Source: Staphylococcus devriesei (GTDB taxonomy: Bacteria > Bacillota > Bacilli > Staphylococcales > Staphylococcaceae). Taken from it: a DNA stretch of 57,143 nucleotides. The number at the start of each line of letters is the position of its first letter. The first letter of the stretch is position 1. A program made the translations under genes and the position numbers. This document shows positions 33,575 to 43,127 of the stretch, piece after piece. The notes under the pieces are model-generated. The model was given only the letters and a program-made list of their open reading frames with translations. It made no database searches and was not told where the DNA came from. The stretch is taken from positions 1-57,143 of the forward strand of contig NZ_PPRG01000039.1 in NCBI RefSeq assembly GCF_002902625.1. Reading direction: 5' to 3'.

Positions 33575-34617
33575 ATCACTACTTAAGAGCTATAGGTTCC
33601 ATGCTTATACTCGTGTATAGCATGTTTACTGCGTTCTTATTTATAGATAAAGTATTTGTAAATATTATCTATTTTCAAGGGATGTTTTATACGCAAATAT
33701 TTGGCATACCTGTCTTCTTGTTTTTAAATTTAGTAATTATTTTATTATGTATTATTGTAGGTTCGATATTAGCCTACAAGATTAATCAACAAAATCATTG
33801 GATTAAATCACAAATTGAACATGCAATCGAAGGGGAAACTGTAGGTATTAATGATCAAAATATTGAATTATACAATGAGACAGTAGATCTTTATCAAACA
33901 TTAGTACCCTTAAATCAAGAATTACATCGTTTGAGAATTAAAACTCAAAATTTAACTAATGAAAATTATAATATGAATGATGTTAAAGTTAAAAAAATAA
34001 TTGAAGATGAGCGTCAACGTTTAGCTCGCGAATTACATGATTCAGTAAGTCAACAACTTTTCGCAGCAAGCATGATGTTATCAGCAATTAAAGAAACTAA
34101 ATTAGAACCACCACTCGACCAACAAATACCTGTGCTTGAAAAAATGGTTCAAGAATCTCAACTAGAAATGCGTGCATTATTATTACATTTAAGCCCACTA
34201 GGACTAAAAGATAAAACGCTTGGTGAAGGTATTAAAGATTTAGTTATCGATTTACAGAAAAAGGTTCCTATGAAAGTTATACATGATATTCAAGACTTTA
34301 AAGTACCTAAAGGGATTGAAGATCATTTGTTTAGAATTACTCAAGAAGCAATATCTAATACATTGAGACATTCTAATGGTTCAAAGGTTACGGTAGAGTT
34401 ATTTAACCAACAAGATTATTTGTTATTAAGAATACAAGATAATGGTAAAGGATTTAATGTTGATGAAAAAGTTGAACAAAGTTATGGTTTAAAAAATATG
34501 AGAGAACGTGCATTAGAGATTGGGGCTACGTTCCACATTGTGTCATTACCTGATTCAGGAACGCGTATAGAAGTAAAAGCACCATTAAATAAGGAGGATG
34601 ATTCATATGGCGATTAA
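33571..34617 (+). CDS. vraS: Sensor histidine kinase VraS
   Basis: Senses inhibition of cell-wall synthesis and phosphorylates VraR. The 348-residue protein has two N-terminal transmembrane helices (about 8-27 and 43-67) with a very short outside loop, a coiled-coil linker, the HisKA_3 domain with H156 in [16 protein letters not shown], and the HATPase domain with [10 protein letters not shown] (N box), DNGKGF (G1) and GLKNMRERA (G2). This intramembrane-sensing layout explains its dependence on VraT. The start overlaps vraT; the end overlaps vraR by 11 bases. Confidence 0.97.
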   Translation: MNHYLRAIGSMLILVYSMFTAFLFIDKVFVNIIYFQGMFYTQIFGIPVFLFLNLVIILLCIIVGSILAYKINQQNHWIKSQIEHAIEGETVGINDQNIELYNETVDLYQTLVPLNQELHRLRIKTQNLTNENYNMNDVKVKKIIEDERQRLARELHDSVSQQLFAASMMLSAIKETKLEPPLDQQIPVLEKMVQESQLEMRALLLHLSPLGLKDKTLGEGIKDLVIDLQKKVPMKVIHDIQDFKVPKGIEDHLFRITQEAISNTLRHSNGSKVTVELFNQQDYLLLRIQDNGKGFNVDEKVEQSYGLKNMRERALEIGATFHIVSLPDSGTRIEVKAPLNKEDDSYGD

Positions 34618-35236
34618 AGTGTTATTTGTAGATGACCATGAAATGGTTAGAATTGGAATTTCAAGTTATTTATCAACGCAATCAGATATTGAAATCGTAG
34701 GAGAAGGTGAATCGGGAAAAGACGCCATAGCCAAGGCACATGAATTACAACCTGATTTAATTTTAATGGATTTATTAATGGAAGATATGGATGGCGTTGA
34801 GGCTACAATGCAAATAAAAAAAGATTTGCCACATATAAAAGTAGTCATGTTAACAAGTTTTATTGAAGATAAAGAAGTTTATAGAGCCCTGGATGCAGGA
34901 GTAGATAGCTATATTTTAAAAACAACAAGTGCGAGTGGCATAGCCGATGCTGTACGTAAGACCTATAATGATGAATCAGTCTTCGAACCTGAAGTGCTAG
35001 TCAAAATGCGTAACAGAATGAAAAAACGCGCTGAATTATATGAAATGTTAACTGAGCGTGAGATGGAAATTTTACTATTAATTGCTAAAGGATATTCCAA
35101 CCAAGAAATCGCAAGCGCATCTCATATTACAATCAAAACAGTTAAAACACACGTAAGTAATATATTAAGTAAATTAGAAGTACAAGATAGAACACAAGCA
35201 GTTATTTATGCATTCCAACATAACTTAATTCAATAA
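34607..35236 (+). CDS. vraR: Response regulator VraR
   Basis: Activates cell-wall stress genes (including its own operon, sgtB and pbp2 in S. aureus). The 209-residue product has a receiver domain with acidic pocket VDDHE (D9, D10), phospho-acceptor D55 in [11 protein letters not shown] in MLTSF and K in YILKTTSAS, then a LuxR/NarL-type helix-turn-helix ([20 protein letters not shown] and [13 protein letters not shown]). The start at 34607 is set by GGAGG and by the length of homologues; an in-frame ATG is found nine bases earlier. Last gene of the operon. Confidence 0.97.
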   Translation: MAIKVLFVDDHEMVRIGISSYLSTQSDIEIVGEGESGKDAIAKAHELQPDLILMDLLMEDMDGVEATMQIKKDLPHIKVVMLTSFIEDKEVYRALDAGVDSYILKTTSASGIADAVRKTYNDESVFEPEVLVKMRNRMKKRAELYEMLTEREMEILLLIAKGYSNQEIASASHITIKTVKTHVSNILSKLEVQDRTQAVIYAFQHNLIQ

Positions 35237-35256
35237 ACACCATCTTTTAATAAGTA

Positions 35257-35303
35257 AAATGCTCTTAAATGACTTCTATAGATGTCATTTAAGAGCATTT
35301 TTG
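35257..35303 (+). terminator. Terminator of the vra operon
   Basis: AAATGCTCTTAAATGAC pairs with GTCATTTAAGAGCATTT; TTTTTG follows. Confidence 0.93.
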
Positions 35304-35398
35304 TAATGAATTTAGATATAAGAAGGTTGAAAGTTATAAACAAGTGCCTCAAATTAAAAACTGTTAATGATTTCTACACTTCAATTTCTAATATTGAA

Positions 35399-36625
35399 TT
35401 ATGATTTCTTATTATCTTCATTATCGCTATTTGAAGTAAACTTATCTTTAATTTTATCAGTTAACGATTCTTTTTCTTCAACGTTATCATCATCGTCATC
35501 TTTATCGATATTATAATTCTCATCCTTACCAGGTTGAGTACGTTTATATTCATACGTTGTATCTTCGTTATAGTGGTTTTGGTTGTTATCATCATGTACT
35601 AATGCAGCTTCTTCTGGAGTTTCTCCTTTAATCACATGTCTTTGATGTACAATAGCATTGATTTCTGCCCCAATAATAATAATGAAACAAGTAATGTATA
35701 ACCATAATAGCAAGATGATGATACCAGCTAAACTGCCATACGTTTTAGAATAGTTACCGAAGTTAGATAAGTACCATCCAAACGCAAATGAACCGACTAA
35801 CCATATAATTGAAGTGAATAGTGCACCGGGAAATACTGACTTAAATTTAGTTTTAACATTTGGTGCTACTGAATATAAAGTTAAGAATAAAATAAGAATA
35901 ACAATAAACGGTAGAACAATTCTAACTAAATCAAATACCCATGCGACTTCATTACTTAAGCCTAAAGGGCCAAATAAACGTTCTTTAATAAAATCACCAA
36001 ATGTAGGTAGTGTTAACGCTAAAGCTAATACAATTCCCATAACTATAGTGAAAACTACACTTAAAATTTTAAGAACAACAGGGTTACGTGCATCCTCTAC
36101 ATCGTATGCAACATTGAATGAATTCATAATCGCTGACATACCATTTGATGCTGACCAGATTGCCAATAATAACCCAACAGAAAGTAGACTACCACTTGAA
36201 TTTTTCGTGATATCTTCAAAGATTCTTGATACTACATCGGCTGTTTCAGATGGTGCATTTTGACTAACTAAATCTTTAATTTGTTGAGGATCGATTTGGA
36301 AGAATGGTAATAATGTTAATAAGAAGATTAACATTGGGAATAGCGCTAAGACGAAGTGATAAGTCATCTGTGCTGCTAAACCTGAAGCATCATCCTTACC
36401 AATGCGATAAATTAGATAAGAAATAAAATTTGATTTCTTTGTATATTTTGCAGGTTTATTTAATCGTGACACAAAGAAAACCTGATTATCTTTTTTCGGT
36501 TCTTTTGATTGGAATTCTTGTGGTTCTACATAAGTACGATCAACCTTAATTTTATCTTGCTCTTCTTCTTGCTGTTCTTTCACAGAATTAAGATAGTTCG
36601 AACTTGATTGATTTTTATTCGACAT
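35399..36625 (-). CDS. YihY/UPF0761 family inner membrane protein
   Basis: A 408-residue membrane protein of the YihY/BrkB family; proposed for transport or, formerly, as RNase BN, but the function is unproven. About six transmembrane helices lie between residues 60 and 320 (YHFVLALFPMLIFLLTLLPF, LLLAIWSASNGMSA, FAFGWYLSNFGNYSKTYGS, then IIILLLWLYITCFIIIIGAE). Both ends are long, charged and soluble; the C-terminal tail has a run of five Asp and ends in Lys/Ser. Start at 36625: GGAGGAC is spaced correctly, and the frame upstream to 36706 crosses a terminator. Unconnected to vraR, which is convergent. Confidence 0.85.
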   Translation of the reverse strand: MSNKNQSSSNYLNSVKEQQEEEQDKIKVDRTYVEPQEFQSKEPKKDNQVFFVSRLNKPAKYTKKSNFISYLIYRIGKDDASGLAAQMTYHFVLALFPMLIFLLTLLPFFQIDPQQIKDLVSQNAPSETADVVSRIFEDITKNSSGSLLSVGLLLAIWSASNGMSAIMNSFNVAYDVEDARNPVVLKILSVVFTIVMGIVLALALTLPTFGDFIKERLFGPLGLSNEVAWVFDLVRIVLPFIVILILFLTLYSVAPNVKTKFKSVFPGALFTSIIWLVGSFAFGWYLSNFGNYSKTYGSLAGIIILLLWLYITCFIIIIGAEINAIVHQRHVIKGETPEEAALVHDDNNQNHYNEDTTYEYKRTQPGKDENYNIDKDDDDDNVEEKESLTDKIKDKFTSNSDNEDNKKS

Positions 36626-36667
36626 AATGTCCTCCTCTATAAAACGATAACTTTTTATTTTAAAAGA

Positions 36668-36712
36668 AAGGGGTCGGGACATGAATGGTTTTCGCCTTTG
36701 TCCCAACCCTTA
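36668..36712 (-). terminator. Terminator of the ptpA-ytxH unit
   Basis: Arms AAGGGGTCGGGACA and TGTCCCAACCCTT pair with one mismatch; on the minus strand CCCCTTTCTTTT follows, so it serves leftward transcription from ytxH. Confidence 0.8.
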
Positions 36713-36723
36713 AAATCAATCAA

Positions 36724-37008
36724 TTATTTACCGATGCGATTATTTTTGCGATTTACAAAAGTATCTTTAGCATCTTTAATTGATTTTTCTAACTCTGGAT
36801 TGTTACGACGAATTTCTTCGATAGTATCTTTCCAGTATAATACTTCGTCTTTGATAGAACTGACTTTAGAAGGTTTACGAGAACGGTTACCTTCTTTCAT
36901 ATCTTTTACAGATTGTATTAATGAGTTACGAGTTGATTTGTCAGCTAATGTAGCAGCACCACCAACAATAGCGCCAATTAAAATACCAGGAATTAATTTA
37001 TTTTGCAT
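36724..37008 (-). CDS. YtxH domain-containing protein
   Basis: A 94-residue protein with a glycine-rich hydrophobic N terminus (PGILIGAIVGGAATLAD, residues 7-23) followed by a basic, helical tail, the typical layout of YtxH/general-stress-type proteins. Its role is unknown; family members are often stress-induced. GAGGGGT lies at the end of ptpA, and its start is 5 bases after the ptpA stop, so it is probably translated from the same transcript. Confidence 0.82.
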   Translation of the reverse strand: MQNKLIPGILIGAIVGGAATLADKSTRNSLIQSVKDMKEGNRSRKPSKVSSIKDEVLYWKDTIEEIRRNNPELEKSIKDAKDTFVNRKNNRIGK

Positions 37009-37013
37009 AATAC

Positions 37014-37478
37014 TTACCCCTCTTTCAAATTTGCATCTTTTACGATGTAATCAATTAGATTGTCACAAGATGATTGTACCATTTCATACACGCCTTCGAA
37101 ATTATTTGTGTAATATGGATCTGGCACATCACTCTCTTCCATGTTACTAAATTCTAGCAATTTGAACAATTGTCCTTTTAAATTGGGATTAATCGATCTG
37201 ATATTGTCTATATTACTTTGATCCATTGCAATAATATAATCAAAATCATGATCTGGTTCAAATAGCTCACTAATCATACCATCATATGAGATATTATGAC
37301 GATTCAGAATGTCTTGAGTTCCTTCGTGAGGCGGTTCTCCAAGATTCCAGCGACCAGTGCCTCGTGAATGAACTGTAACACCGGAAATACCTCGGTCTTT
37401 TAAACGCTGACGCATAATCGCTTCAGCCATAGGAGAACGACAAATATTTCCGAGACAGACAAATGCTACATCTACCAT
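37014..37478 (-). CDS. ptpA: Low-molecular-weight protein tyrosine phosphatase
   Basis: The 154-residue product matches S. aureus PtpA, a secreted-in-host phosphatase that supports intracellular survival. The P-loop CLGNICRS carries C8 and R14, and the general acid D120 lies in DPYY. Start: ATG 37478 is preceded by GGAGG at good spacing and matches homologues starting MVDVAFVCLGN; the upstream frame to 37493 is unlikely. ytxH follows on the same transcript; UPF0435 is divergent. Confidence 0.95.
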   Translation of the reverse strand: MVDVAFVCLGNICRSPMAEAIMRQRLKDRGISGVTVHSRGTGRWNLGEPPHEGTQDILNRHNISYDGMISELFEPDHDFDYIIAMDQSNIDNIRSINPNLKGQLFKLLEFSNMEESDVPDPYYTNNFEGVYEMVQSSCDNLIDYIVKDANLKEG

Positions 37479-37620
37479 CTTGTATACCTCCAAACTATTA
37501 TATATAAAACCATTTTATAGGTATTTTAAACATTTAGAAAGACATAACTTTGTCAATTTCTATAAAAGTTTATTAAATTTTCATACTCTGATAAAATGTT
37601 GTATTAAAGAGGTGAGAAGA

Positions 37621-37827
37621 ATGGCGCAAAGTAATGAAGAAATGATTGCCAATATTAGAAAAAAATTAAATATAGTAAATCAAGGATTATTAAATCCAGA
37701 TAAATTTAAAAATTCTAATCAACAAGATATAGAAGAAATTCATGATTTTGTCATGTCAAAAGATTCATTTTCACCGAGTGAAGTTACAGCAATAGCTGAC
37801 GAATTAGGTAATTTACGTCAAGACTAA
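37621..37827 (+). CDS. UPF0435 (DUF1128) protein
   Basis: A 68-residue helical protein with the family pattern NIRKKLNIVNQGLLNPDKF and the C-terminal DELGNLR. Function unknown. AGAGGTGAGAAGA precedes the ATG. It is 12 bases from ampS and likely co-transcribed; its position beside ptpA is conserved in bacilli (YfkK/YfkJ). Confidence 0.88.
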   Translation: MAQSNEEMIANIRKKLNIVNQGLLNPDKFKNSNQQDIEEIHDFVMSKDSFSPSEVTAIADELGNLRQD

Positions 37828-37839
37828 GGAGGAATTTAA

Positions 37840-39087
37840 ATGACAAATTCAAATTATCAAGATAAGTTACAACAATATGCTGAACTGCTAGTAAAAGTGG
37901 GTATGAATATACAACCTAAGCAACCCGTTTTCATAAGATCATCAGTTGACGCAACAGAATTAACCCATTTAATTGTAGAAGAATCATACAAAGCTGGTGC
38001 TTCTGACGTAAGAGTAGTTTATTCAGATCCAACATTAAAACGCTTGAAGTTTGAATATGAACCTGTTGAACACTTCGAGACTACTGAAATTAAAGATTTC
38101 GATGTAGAGGAACGAATGAATTATGCCAATCGTGGCGCTGCTAATTTAGCACTCTTAACAGAAGATCCTGATTTATTAAATGGTATAGATGCTGAAAAGT
38201 TAAAAGCTTACCAAACAAAGTATGCTCAATCCTTTAAAGGTTACATGGAAGGTAGTCAAAAGAATAAGTTTCCATGGGTTGTAGCTGCATTTCCTTCAAA
38301 AGCCTGGGCTAAAAGAGTGTACCCAGAATTGTCTGAAGAAGAGGCTTATGCTAAATTCATTGATGAAGTCTTTGACATTGTACGAGTAGATGGAAATAAC
38401 CCAGTTGATAACTGGAAACAACATGTGAATGATTTAAGTGTTCATGCTAAACGTTTACAACAAAAAAATTATAAAGCACTACATTACATTTCAGAAGGTA
38501 CAGATTTAGTAGTTGGCTTGCCAGAAAATCATATTTGGGAAGATGCTACAAGTTATGTTAATGGAAATCAACAAGCTTTTATCGCTAATATTCCTACAGA
38601 GGAAGTCTTTACTGCCCCTGATCGAAATAATGTTAACGGTCATGTCACAAATAAACTTCCACTAAGTTATAACGGAAATATTATTGACGGTTTTACTTTA
38701 ACTTTCAAAGATGGGGTAATTGTTGATTTTAAAGCAGATAAAGGTGAAGAAGTATTAAAAGACTTAATTAATACTGACGAAGGCTCTAATCGTTTAGGGG
38801 AAGTTGCACTTGTACCAGACGATTCACCAATTTCAAACCGTAACACAATCTTTTACAATACACTGTTCGATGAAAATGCCTCTTGCCACTTAGCCATTGG
38901 TTCTGCATATGGTTTTAATGTCAAAGGTGGAACAGAGATGACTACTGAAGAAAAAATCGCAAGTGGCTTAAATGATTCCAATGTGCATGAAGACTTTATG
39001 ATTGGTAGTTCAGATTTAACCATTTACGGTATTCTTCATGATGGCTCTAAGGAGTTAGTCTTTGAAAATGGGAATTGGGCACAATAA
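37840..39087 (+). CDS. ampS: Aminopeptidase AmpS (peptidase family M29)
   Basis: A metallo-aminopeptidase that trims N-terminal residues from peptides in the cytoplasm. The 415-residue product is of M29 length. Metal-ligand regions are in the C-terminal half: [18 protein letters not shown] (Glu), [15 protein letters not shown] (Glu), and [13 protein letters not shown] and [10 protein letters not shown] (His, Asp). The N-terminal 230 residues form the dimer domain. AAGGAGG precedes the start. Located between UPF0435 and the thioesterase gene on the same strand. Confidence 0.93.
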   Translation: MTNSNYQDKLQQYAELLVKVGMNIQPKQPVFIRSSVDATELTHLIVEESYKAGASDVRVVYSDPTLKRLKFEYEPVEHFETTEIKDFDVEERMNYANRGAANLALLTEDPDLLNGIDAEKLKAYQTKYAQSFKGYMEGSQKNKFPWVVAAFPSKAWAKRVYPELSEEEAYAKFIDEVFDIVRVDGNNPVDNWKQHVNDLSVHAKRLQQKNYKALHYISEGTDLVVGLPENHIWEDATSYVNGNQQAFIANIPTEEVFTAPDRNNVNGHVTNKLPLSYNGNIIDGFTLTFKDGVIVDFKADKGEEVLKDLINTDEGSNRLGEVALVPDDSPISNRNTIFYNTLFDENASCHLAIGSAYGFNVKGGTEMTTEEKIASGLNDSNVHEDFMIGSSDLTIYGILHDGSKELVFENGNWAQ

Positions 39088-39124
39088 CTCATAAAAAATA
39101 GAATATATAGAGGGAGCAGAATAC

Positions 39125-39658
39125 ATGTCAAATTCTCAAGAAAATAAAAAATCAATGTCTGAATCAAAAAGTATAAAAGCGAAACAAGTATTTCCGCAAG
39201 ATACGAATCATCATCATACAATGTTTGGCGGTTCATTAATGTCTAATATTGATGAGGTGGCTGCAATTACAGCAATGAAACACGCTAATGCGCAAGTTGT
39301 TACAGCTTCTATGGATTCAATGGATTTTCTTAGACCAATTAAAACTGGAGAAATCACATCGTATGAAGCTATGGTAAGCTATGCTGGTAAAAGCTCTATG
39401 GAAATTTGTGTTCAGATTATTATTGAAGATGTACTAAATAAAGAAAGACATTTAGCGGCGCTTAGCTTTTTAACTTTCGTAGCTTTAGATGATAATGGTA
39501 AACCTACAAAAGTACCACAAGTTTATCCAGAAACTAAAATTGAAAAATGGTTCTATGAAGGCGCGCCAAGTCGTGTTCAACGAAGAAAAGATCGACGTGA
39601 AGAAAGTAAAAAAACACTTGATTTTCTATCAGACGTCCAAAATATAGAAGAAATATAA
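39125..39658 (+). CDS. Acyl-CoA thioesterase (hotdog fold)
   Basis: The 177-residue protein shows the 4HBT/YkhA-type hotdog domain: FPQDTNHHHTMFGGSLMSNIDE with the active-site Asn and Asp pair, and VTASMDSMDFLRPIKTGE. It hydrolyses acyl-CoA to free acid and CoA; the physiological chain length is not evident. The C terminus has a charged tail (RVQRRKDRREESKKT). GAGGGAG precedes the start. It ends before a strong terminator. Confidence 0.88.
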   Translation: MSNSQENKKSMSESKSIKAKQVFPQDTNHHHTMFGGSLMSNIDEVAAITAMKHANAQVVTASMDSMDFLRPIKTGEITSYEAMVSYAGKSSMEICVQIIIEDVLNKERHLAALSFLTFVALDDNGKPTKVPQVYPETKIEKWFYEGAPSRVQRRKDRREESKKTLDFLSDVQNIEEI

Positions 39659-39680
39659 AGTCATAATATCTAATATAATA

Positions 39681-39726
39681 AAAAAGCAGCAGATTCTATT
39701 GATTTAAAATAGAATCTGCTGCTTTT
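39681..39726. terminator. Bidirectional terminator between the thioesterase and yfkAB genes
   Basis: AAAGCAGCAGATTCTATT pairs perfectly with AATAGAATCTGCTGCTTT around a seven-base loop, with A- and T-runs on both sides. Confidence 0.95.
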
Positions 39727-39745
39727 ATATATAAATTACTTCATA

Positions 39746-40891
39746 TTAACTAAATATACTTTCCGTATGCATTTCAATCTCTTTTTGTTTAAAGTCTGTA
39801 TGAGGGTAGTACATATTTTTTACTAGCACATTTGGCCCTAAACAATGGAAAGCTTCACAATGGCAATTTAATGATTGAGCTAAATCAGATGTTAGCCATT
39901 TATTGAAGACATCTGTTAATTTATCACGCTTAATGTTAGAAATCGTGCCGTTCTCATCCCCAAAATCTGTCACGATAACATCTCCACTAAAGACATTTAC
40001 ATTTAATCGGCTACGTCCATCAGGGTCGTTACGCATCGTCACATTTTTGGCATCTCTTAATCGTTGTAGTAAAGCTTGGTCATTTTCATCATTAATACAA
40101 GGGTAGATGGGTAAAGTACCAAATAACATCCATACATCTTCATTGCGAATATCTAATAAATGATGAATAGCCTGTTTCATTTCTTTTAAGGATAAGACAT
40201 TAAGTTGACTAGCAAAGTCGGCAGGATACATCGGATGTACTTCATGACGACTACATTTCATATCATTAACGATTTCTTTATGAATTTTATCTAAATAGGG
40301 CAAAGTGCTTTGATTTAGCATAGTTTCAGCTGATACAAACATTCCCTGTTCTGACAAAGTACTCGCATTATTCAACATTTGTTCATATAATTTTAATTTA
40401 GCTTTTAATGGTGGTTGTTTTTTCATAGCCCCAAAACCAACATTAGTAAATTCTTGGATAGTTCCCCAATTATGAGAAATGTGCATTACATCTATGTATT
40501 CAGCGATATCTAAGTAACGGTCTTGTGGAAGCGTTAGATTAGAATTCATTTGAACATAAATACCACGATCTTGCGCATATTTTAAAAGTGGTTTAACTAC
40601 ATTTTTAATTGATTTTTTAGAGAACATAGGCTCTCCACCAGTTATTGACATTGTACGTAAATTAGGAATTTCATCCAATCGACGGTAAATAATATCCATA
40701 GGTAGAGGGTCAGGATCTTTCGTTTGTAATGTGTAGCCTACAGCGCAATGGCTACAACGCATATTACATAAATTTGTAGTTGTAAATTCTATATTACTTA
40801 ATGTTAATTTGCCATGTTCTTCTATATCGTTATAAGCTTCCCAGGGGTCATTCTTAATAGAAATAGGCTTTTTTTGATTTGTCATCAACAT
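39746..40891 (-). CDS. yfkAB: Radical SAM/CxCxxxxC motif protein YfkAB
   Basis: The 381-residue product has the radical SAM cluster motif CNMRCSHC (C42, C46, C49) and the SITGGEPMF glycine-rich SAM site, then an auxiliary cysteine segment near the C terminus (CHCEAFHC, the CxC motif). The opening (DPWEAYNDIEEHGKL) is typical of YfkAB. The substrate is unknown. In B. subtilis yfkA and yfkB are sometimes annotated separately; here they are one frame. AGGAGT precedes the start. The gene is convergent with the thioesterase gene. Confidence 0.85.
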   Translation of the reverse strand: MLMTNQKKPISIKNDPWEAYNDIEEHGKLTLSNIEFTTTNLCNMRCSHCAVGYTLQTKDPDPLPMDIIYRRLDEIPNLRTMSITGGEPMFSKKSIKNVVKPLLKYAQDRGIYVQMNSNLTLPQDRYLDIAEYIDVMHISHNWGTIQEFTNVGFGAMKKQPPLKAKLKLYEQMLNNASTLSEQGMFVSAETMLNQSTLPYLDKIHKEIVNDMKCSRHEVHPMYPADFASQLNVLSLKEMKQAIHHLLDIRNEDVWMLFGTLPIYPCINDENDQALLQRLRDAKNVTMRNDPDGRSRLNVNVFSGDVIVTDFGDENGTISNIKRDKLTDVFNKWLTSDLAQSLNCHCEAFHCLGPNVLVKNMYYPHTDFKQKEIEMHTESIFS

Positions 40892-41041
40892 ATTTATTAC
40901 TCCTAAACATTTAAATTCCTTTATACGTTGCTAAAAAGTACAGTAAACATTATTAAGATTATATCCCTTTTTGTCAAATTCTGTTAGGATAAAACTAACG
41001 TAAATATTAAATAAAATAGATATTTAAAGGAGACAAATTTT

Positions 41042-41209
41042 ATGGACGAACAACTAACGATTGACCAAATTAAAACACGCTTATCAAAATTCTTAGAAGA
41101 CATTGATCATGTGAACCCGGATGAAGTAAGTGTGGAAGATATTGATGAATGGATTGGTTTATTAGACCAATTAGAAGAAAAAGTAAAATCAGTATCTAAG
41201 GAAAATTAA
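41042..41209 (+). CDS. Small acidic SE1561-family protein
   Basis: A 55-residue acidic helical protein, MDEQLTIDQIKTRLSKFLED at its start and ending VKSVSKEN. An AAAGGAG site lies 8 bases before the ATG (41026-41034 region), and the composition and codon use are gene-like. It resembles the short conserved staphylococcal SE1561-type proteins as I remember them. Function unknown. It is divergent from yfkAB. Confidence 0.72.
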   Translation: MDEQLTIDQIKTRLSKFLEDIDHVNPDEVSVEDIDEWIGLLDQLEEKVKSVSKEN

Positions 41210-41227
41210 TTTAAACTAACGTCATAT

Positions 41228-41267
41228 GTTTAAAACCTCTTAAAAGTGTCTATACTTACAATATAAT
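41228..41267 (+). promoter_or_regulatory. Overlapping SigB-like and SigA-like promoters of the DJ-1/PfpI gene
   Basis: GTTTAA, 14 bases, then GTCTAT resembles a SigB promoter (GTTTWW, GGGWAW; 4 of 6 in the second box). A SigA-type TTAAAA, 16 bases, TATAAT (41262-41267) overlaps it. The B. subtilis homologue YfkM is a SigB-controlled general stress protein, which fits. Confidence 0.4.
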
Positions 41268-41291
41268 ACGATTAAGAAAGGTGATATACAC

Positions 41292-41810
41292 ATGGCTAAA
41301 AAAGTAGTAATTATCTTAGCAGACGAATTTGAAGATATAGAATTAACAAGTCCTAAAGAAGCTTTAGAAGAAGCAGGATTTGAAACAGAAATCGTTGGAG
41401 ATACTGCAAACGCAGAAGTAGTAGGTAAACACGGCGAAAAAGCTATTGTAAACGTAAGTATTGCTGATGCTAAACCAGAAGACTATGATGGCTTATTAAT
41501 TCCAGGTGGATTTTCACCAGACCACTTACGTGGTGATGCTGAAGGCCGTTATGGCGCATTTGCTAAATATTTCACTAAAAATGATGTACCAACATTCGCA
41601 ATTTGCCACGGTCCACAAGTCTTAGTGGATACTGATGATTTAAATGGTCGTACTTTAACTGCAGTACTAAATGTACGTAAAGATTTATCAAACGCTGGCG
41701 CTCATGTTGTTGACGAATCAGTAGTTGTTGATAACAACATCGTTACAAGCCGTACACCAGATGACTTAGACGATTTCAATAGAGAAATTGTTAAACAATT
41801 AGAAGATTAA
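41292..41810 (+). CDS. DJ-1/PfpI family protein (general stress protein 18-like)
   Basis: The 172-residue protein has the class I amidotransferase-like fold with the nucleophile elbow AICHGPQVL (C105, H106) and an acidic residue in [11 protein letters not shown] near the active site. PfpI members act as proteases, glyoxalases/deglycases or chaperones, so activity cannot be fixed from sequence. AAGGTGA lies upstream. It is followed by a terminator. Candidate SigB promoter upstream suggests a stress role. Confidence 0.9.
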   Translation: MAKKVVIILADEFEDIELTSPKEALEEAGFETEIVGDTANAEVVGKHGEKAIVNVSIADAKPEDYDGLLIPGGFSPDHLRGDAEGRYGAFAKYFTKNDVPTFAICHGPQVLVDTDDLNGRTLTAVLNVRKDLSNAGAHVVDESVVVDNNIVTSRTPDDLDDFNREIVKQLED

Positions 41811-41838
41811 TTTATAGATGAGTAGTAATTATTGAAGA

Positions 41839-41876
41839 GCCTAGGACATTTTTAGTTAAATGTCCTAGGTTTTTTA
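41839..41876 (+). terminator. Terminator of the DJ-1/PfpI gene
   Basis: CCTAGGACATTT pairs with AAATGTCCTAGG around a short loop, followed by TTTTTT. Confidence 0.95.
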
Positions 41877-42089
41877 TATTATAAGAATCAAATAATTAGA
41901 GTTATAAATTTAAAGGAATATATTAGTTTTCAATATTGCTCATTACATGGTTATTAATTAAAAACACTCGTGCTAAGGTATCAGGCCATGTACACCTTGG
42001 GACTGATTTTTAGCGTTAAGTATAGCTAAATATATCAACTACTGTTAAACTCTCAATTATAGAGTGAGTTTAAGTAAAGGAGCTAGCGC

Positions 42090-42902
42090 ATGAAAAGAAG
42101 CCAAAGATATCATAACTCGCCTGAAAGACATACTCAGTATCGTAATGAACCACATTATAATACGTATTACGAGCCTGTAGGTAAACCACCTAAAAAAAAG
42201 AAAAGTAAACGCATATTCCTAAGAATATTCTTAACCTTTATTCTTATTTTCGCATTATTTACCGGTCTAATGTATTTCTTATCTTCGAGAGCGAATGTTG
42301 ATGATTTACAATCAATTGAAAATAAAAATAGCTATGTTTCTGTAGATAATATGCCTGATTATGTAAAAGGCGCTTTCATTTCTATGGAGGACGAAAGATT
42401 TTACAAACACCACGGTTTTGATTTGAAAGGTACAACACGAGCATTGTTTTCAACAATTGGTGAACATGATGTGCAAGGTGGAAGTACTATTACTCAACAA
42501 ACGGTAAAAAACTATTACTATGATAATGAACAATCTTTTACTAGAAAGTTAAAAGAACTTTTTGTTGCACATAAAGTAGAGCAACAATATAGTAAAAATC
42601 AAATTCTGAGTTTTTATTTGAATAATATTTATTACGGTAGTAACCAATATACAATAGAGAGTGCAGCAAATTATTACTTTGGTACTACTACGAACCAAAA
42701 TAACGGTAATGGCTCTCAGATTACAGTTTTACAAAGCGCCATTTTAGCTAGTAAAGTTAATGCACCAAGTGTGTATGATATTAGTAATATGTCGGATAAT
42801 TTTAAAAATCGTATTAAAACTAATCTTGAAAAGATGAAACAACAAAATTATATTTCTGACAATCAATACCAAGAGGCACTATCACAACTTAATAATTATT
42901 AA
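42090..42902 (+). CDS. sgtB: Monofunctional peptidoglycan glycosyltransferase
   Basis: Polymerises lipid II into glycan strands without transpeptidase activity. The 270-residue protein has a short basic cytoplasmic N terminus, one transmembrane helix (about 43-64), then the GT51 domain: catalytic E100 in [26 protein letters not shown] (motif 2), [20 protein letters not shown] (motif 3) and [10 protein letters not shown] (motif 4). In S. aureus the homologue (Mgt/SgtB) is strongly induced via VraSR; a TTAAGTA heptamer of the vra type lies at 42016-42022, about 68 bases upstream. AAAGGAG precedes the start. Confidence 0.95.
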   Translation: MKRSQRYHNSPERHTQYRNEPHYNTYYEPVGKPPKKKKSKRIFLRIFLTFILIFALFTGLMYFLSSRANVDDLQSIENKNSYVSVDNMPDYVKGAFISMEDERFYKHHGFDLKGTTRALFSTIGEHDVQGGSTITQQTVKNYYYDNEQSFTRKLKELFVAHKVEQQYSKNQILSFYLNNIYYGSNQYTIESAANYYFGTTTNQNNGNGSQITVLQSAILASKVNAPSVYDISNMSDNFKNRIKTNLEKMKQQNYISDNQYQEALSQLNNY

Positions 42903-42907
42903 TATAA

Positions 42908-42953
42908 CGAAGAGACTGGAACATCAATACTTTTGCTCCAATCTCTTCTTTTT
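42908..42953 (+). terminator. Terminator of sgtB
   Basis: GAAGAGACTGGA pairs with TCCAATCTCTTC; TTTTT follows. Confidence 0.85.
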
Positions 42954-43127
42954 AATGGATAAAATACTTTGAGACATGATAATACTATTATAGAATAAGT
43001 TATGTGAGCTTGAGATAATATTTTGGTAAGAATAAACCGGAAATGAGTAGAGGAAGATATAAACTCATCATCTTATTGAAAGGGTATTGTACAGTTTATT
43101 CTCCATATTTAAGAAGGAGGGGAAAAG

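Noticed and set aside
35814..36263. 149-codon open frame opposite the YihY gene
   Set aside because: Antisense shadow with no site or domain; the real gene has conserved transmembrane helices.
36608..37150. 180-codon open frame on the plus strand across the ytxH and ptpA region
   Set aside because: It reads through the terminator and through two supported genes on the other strand.
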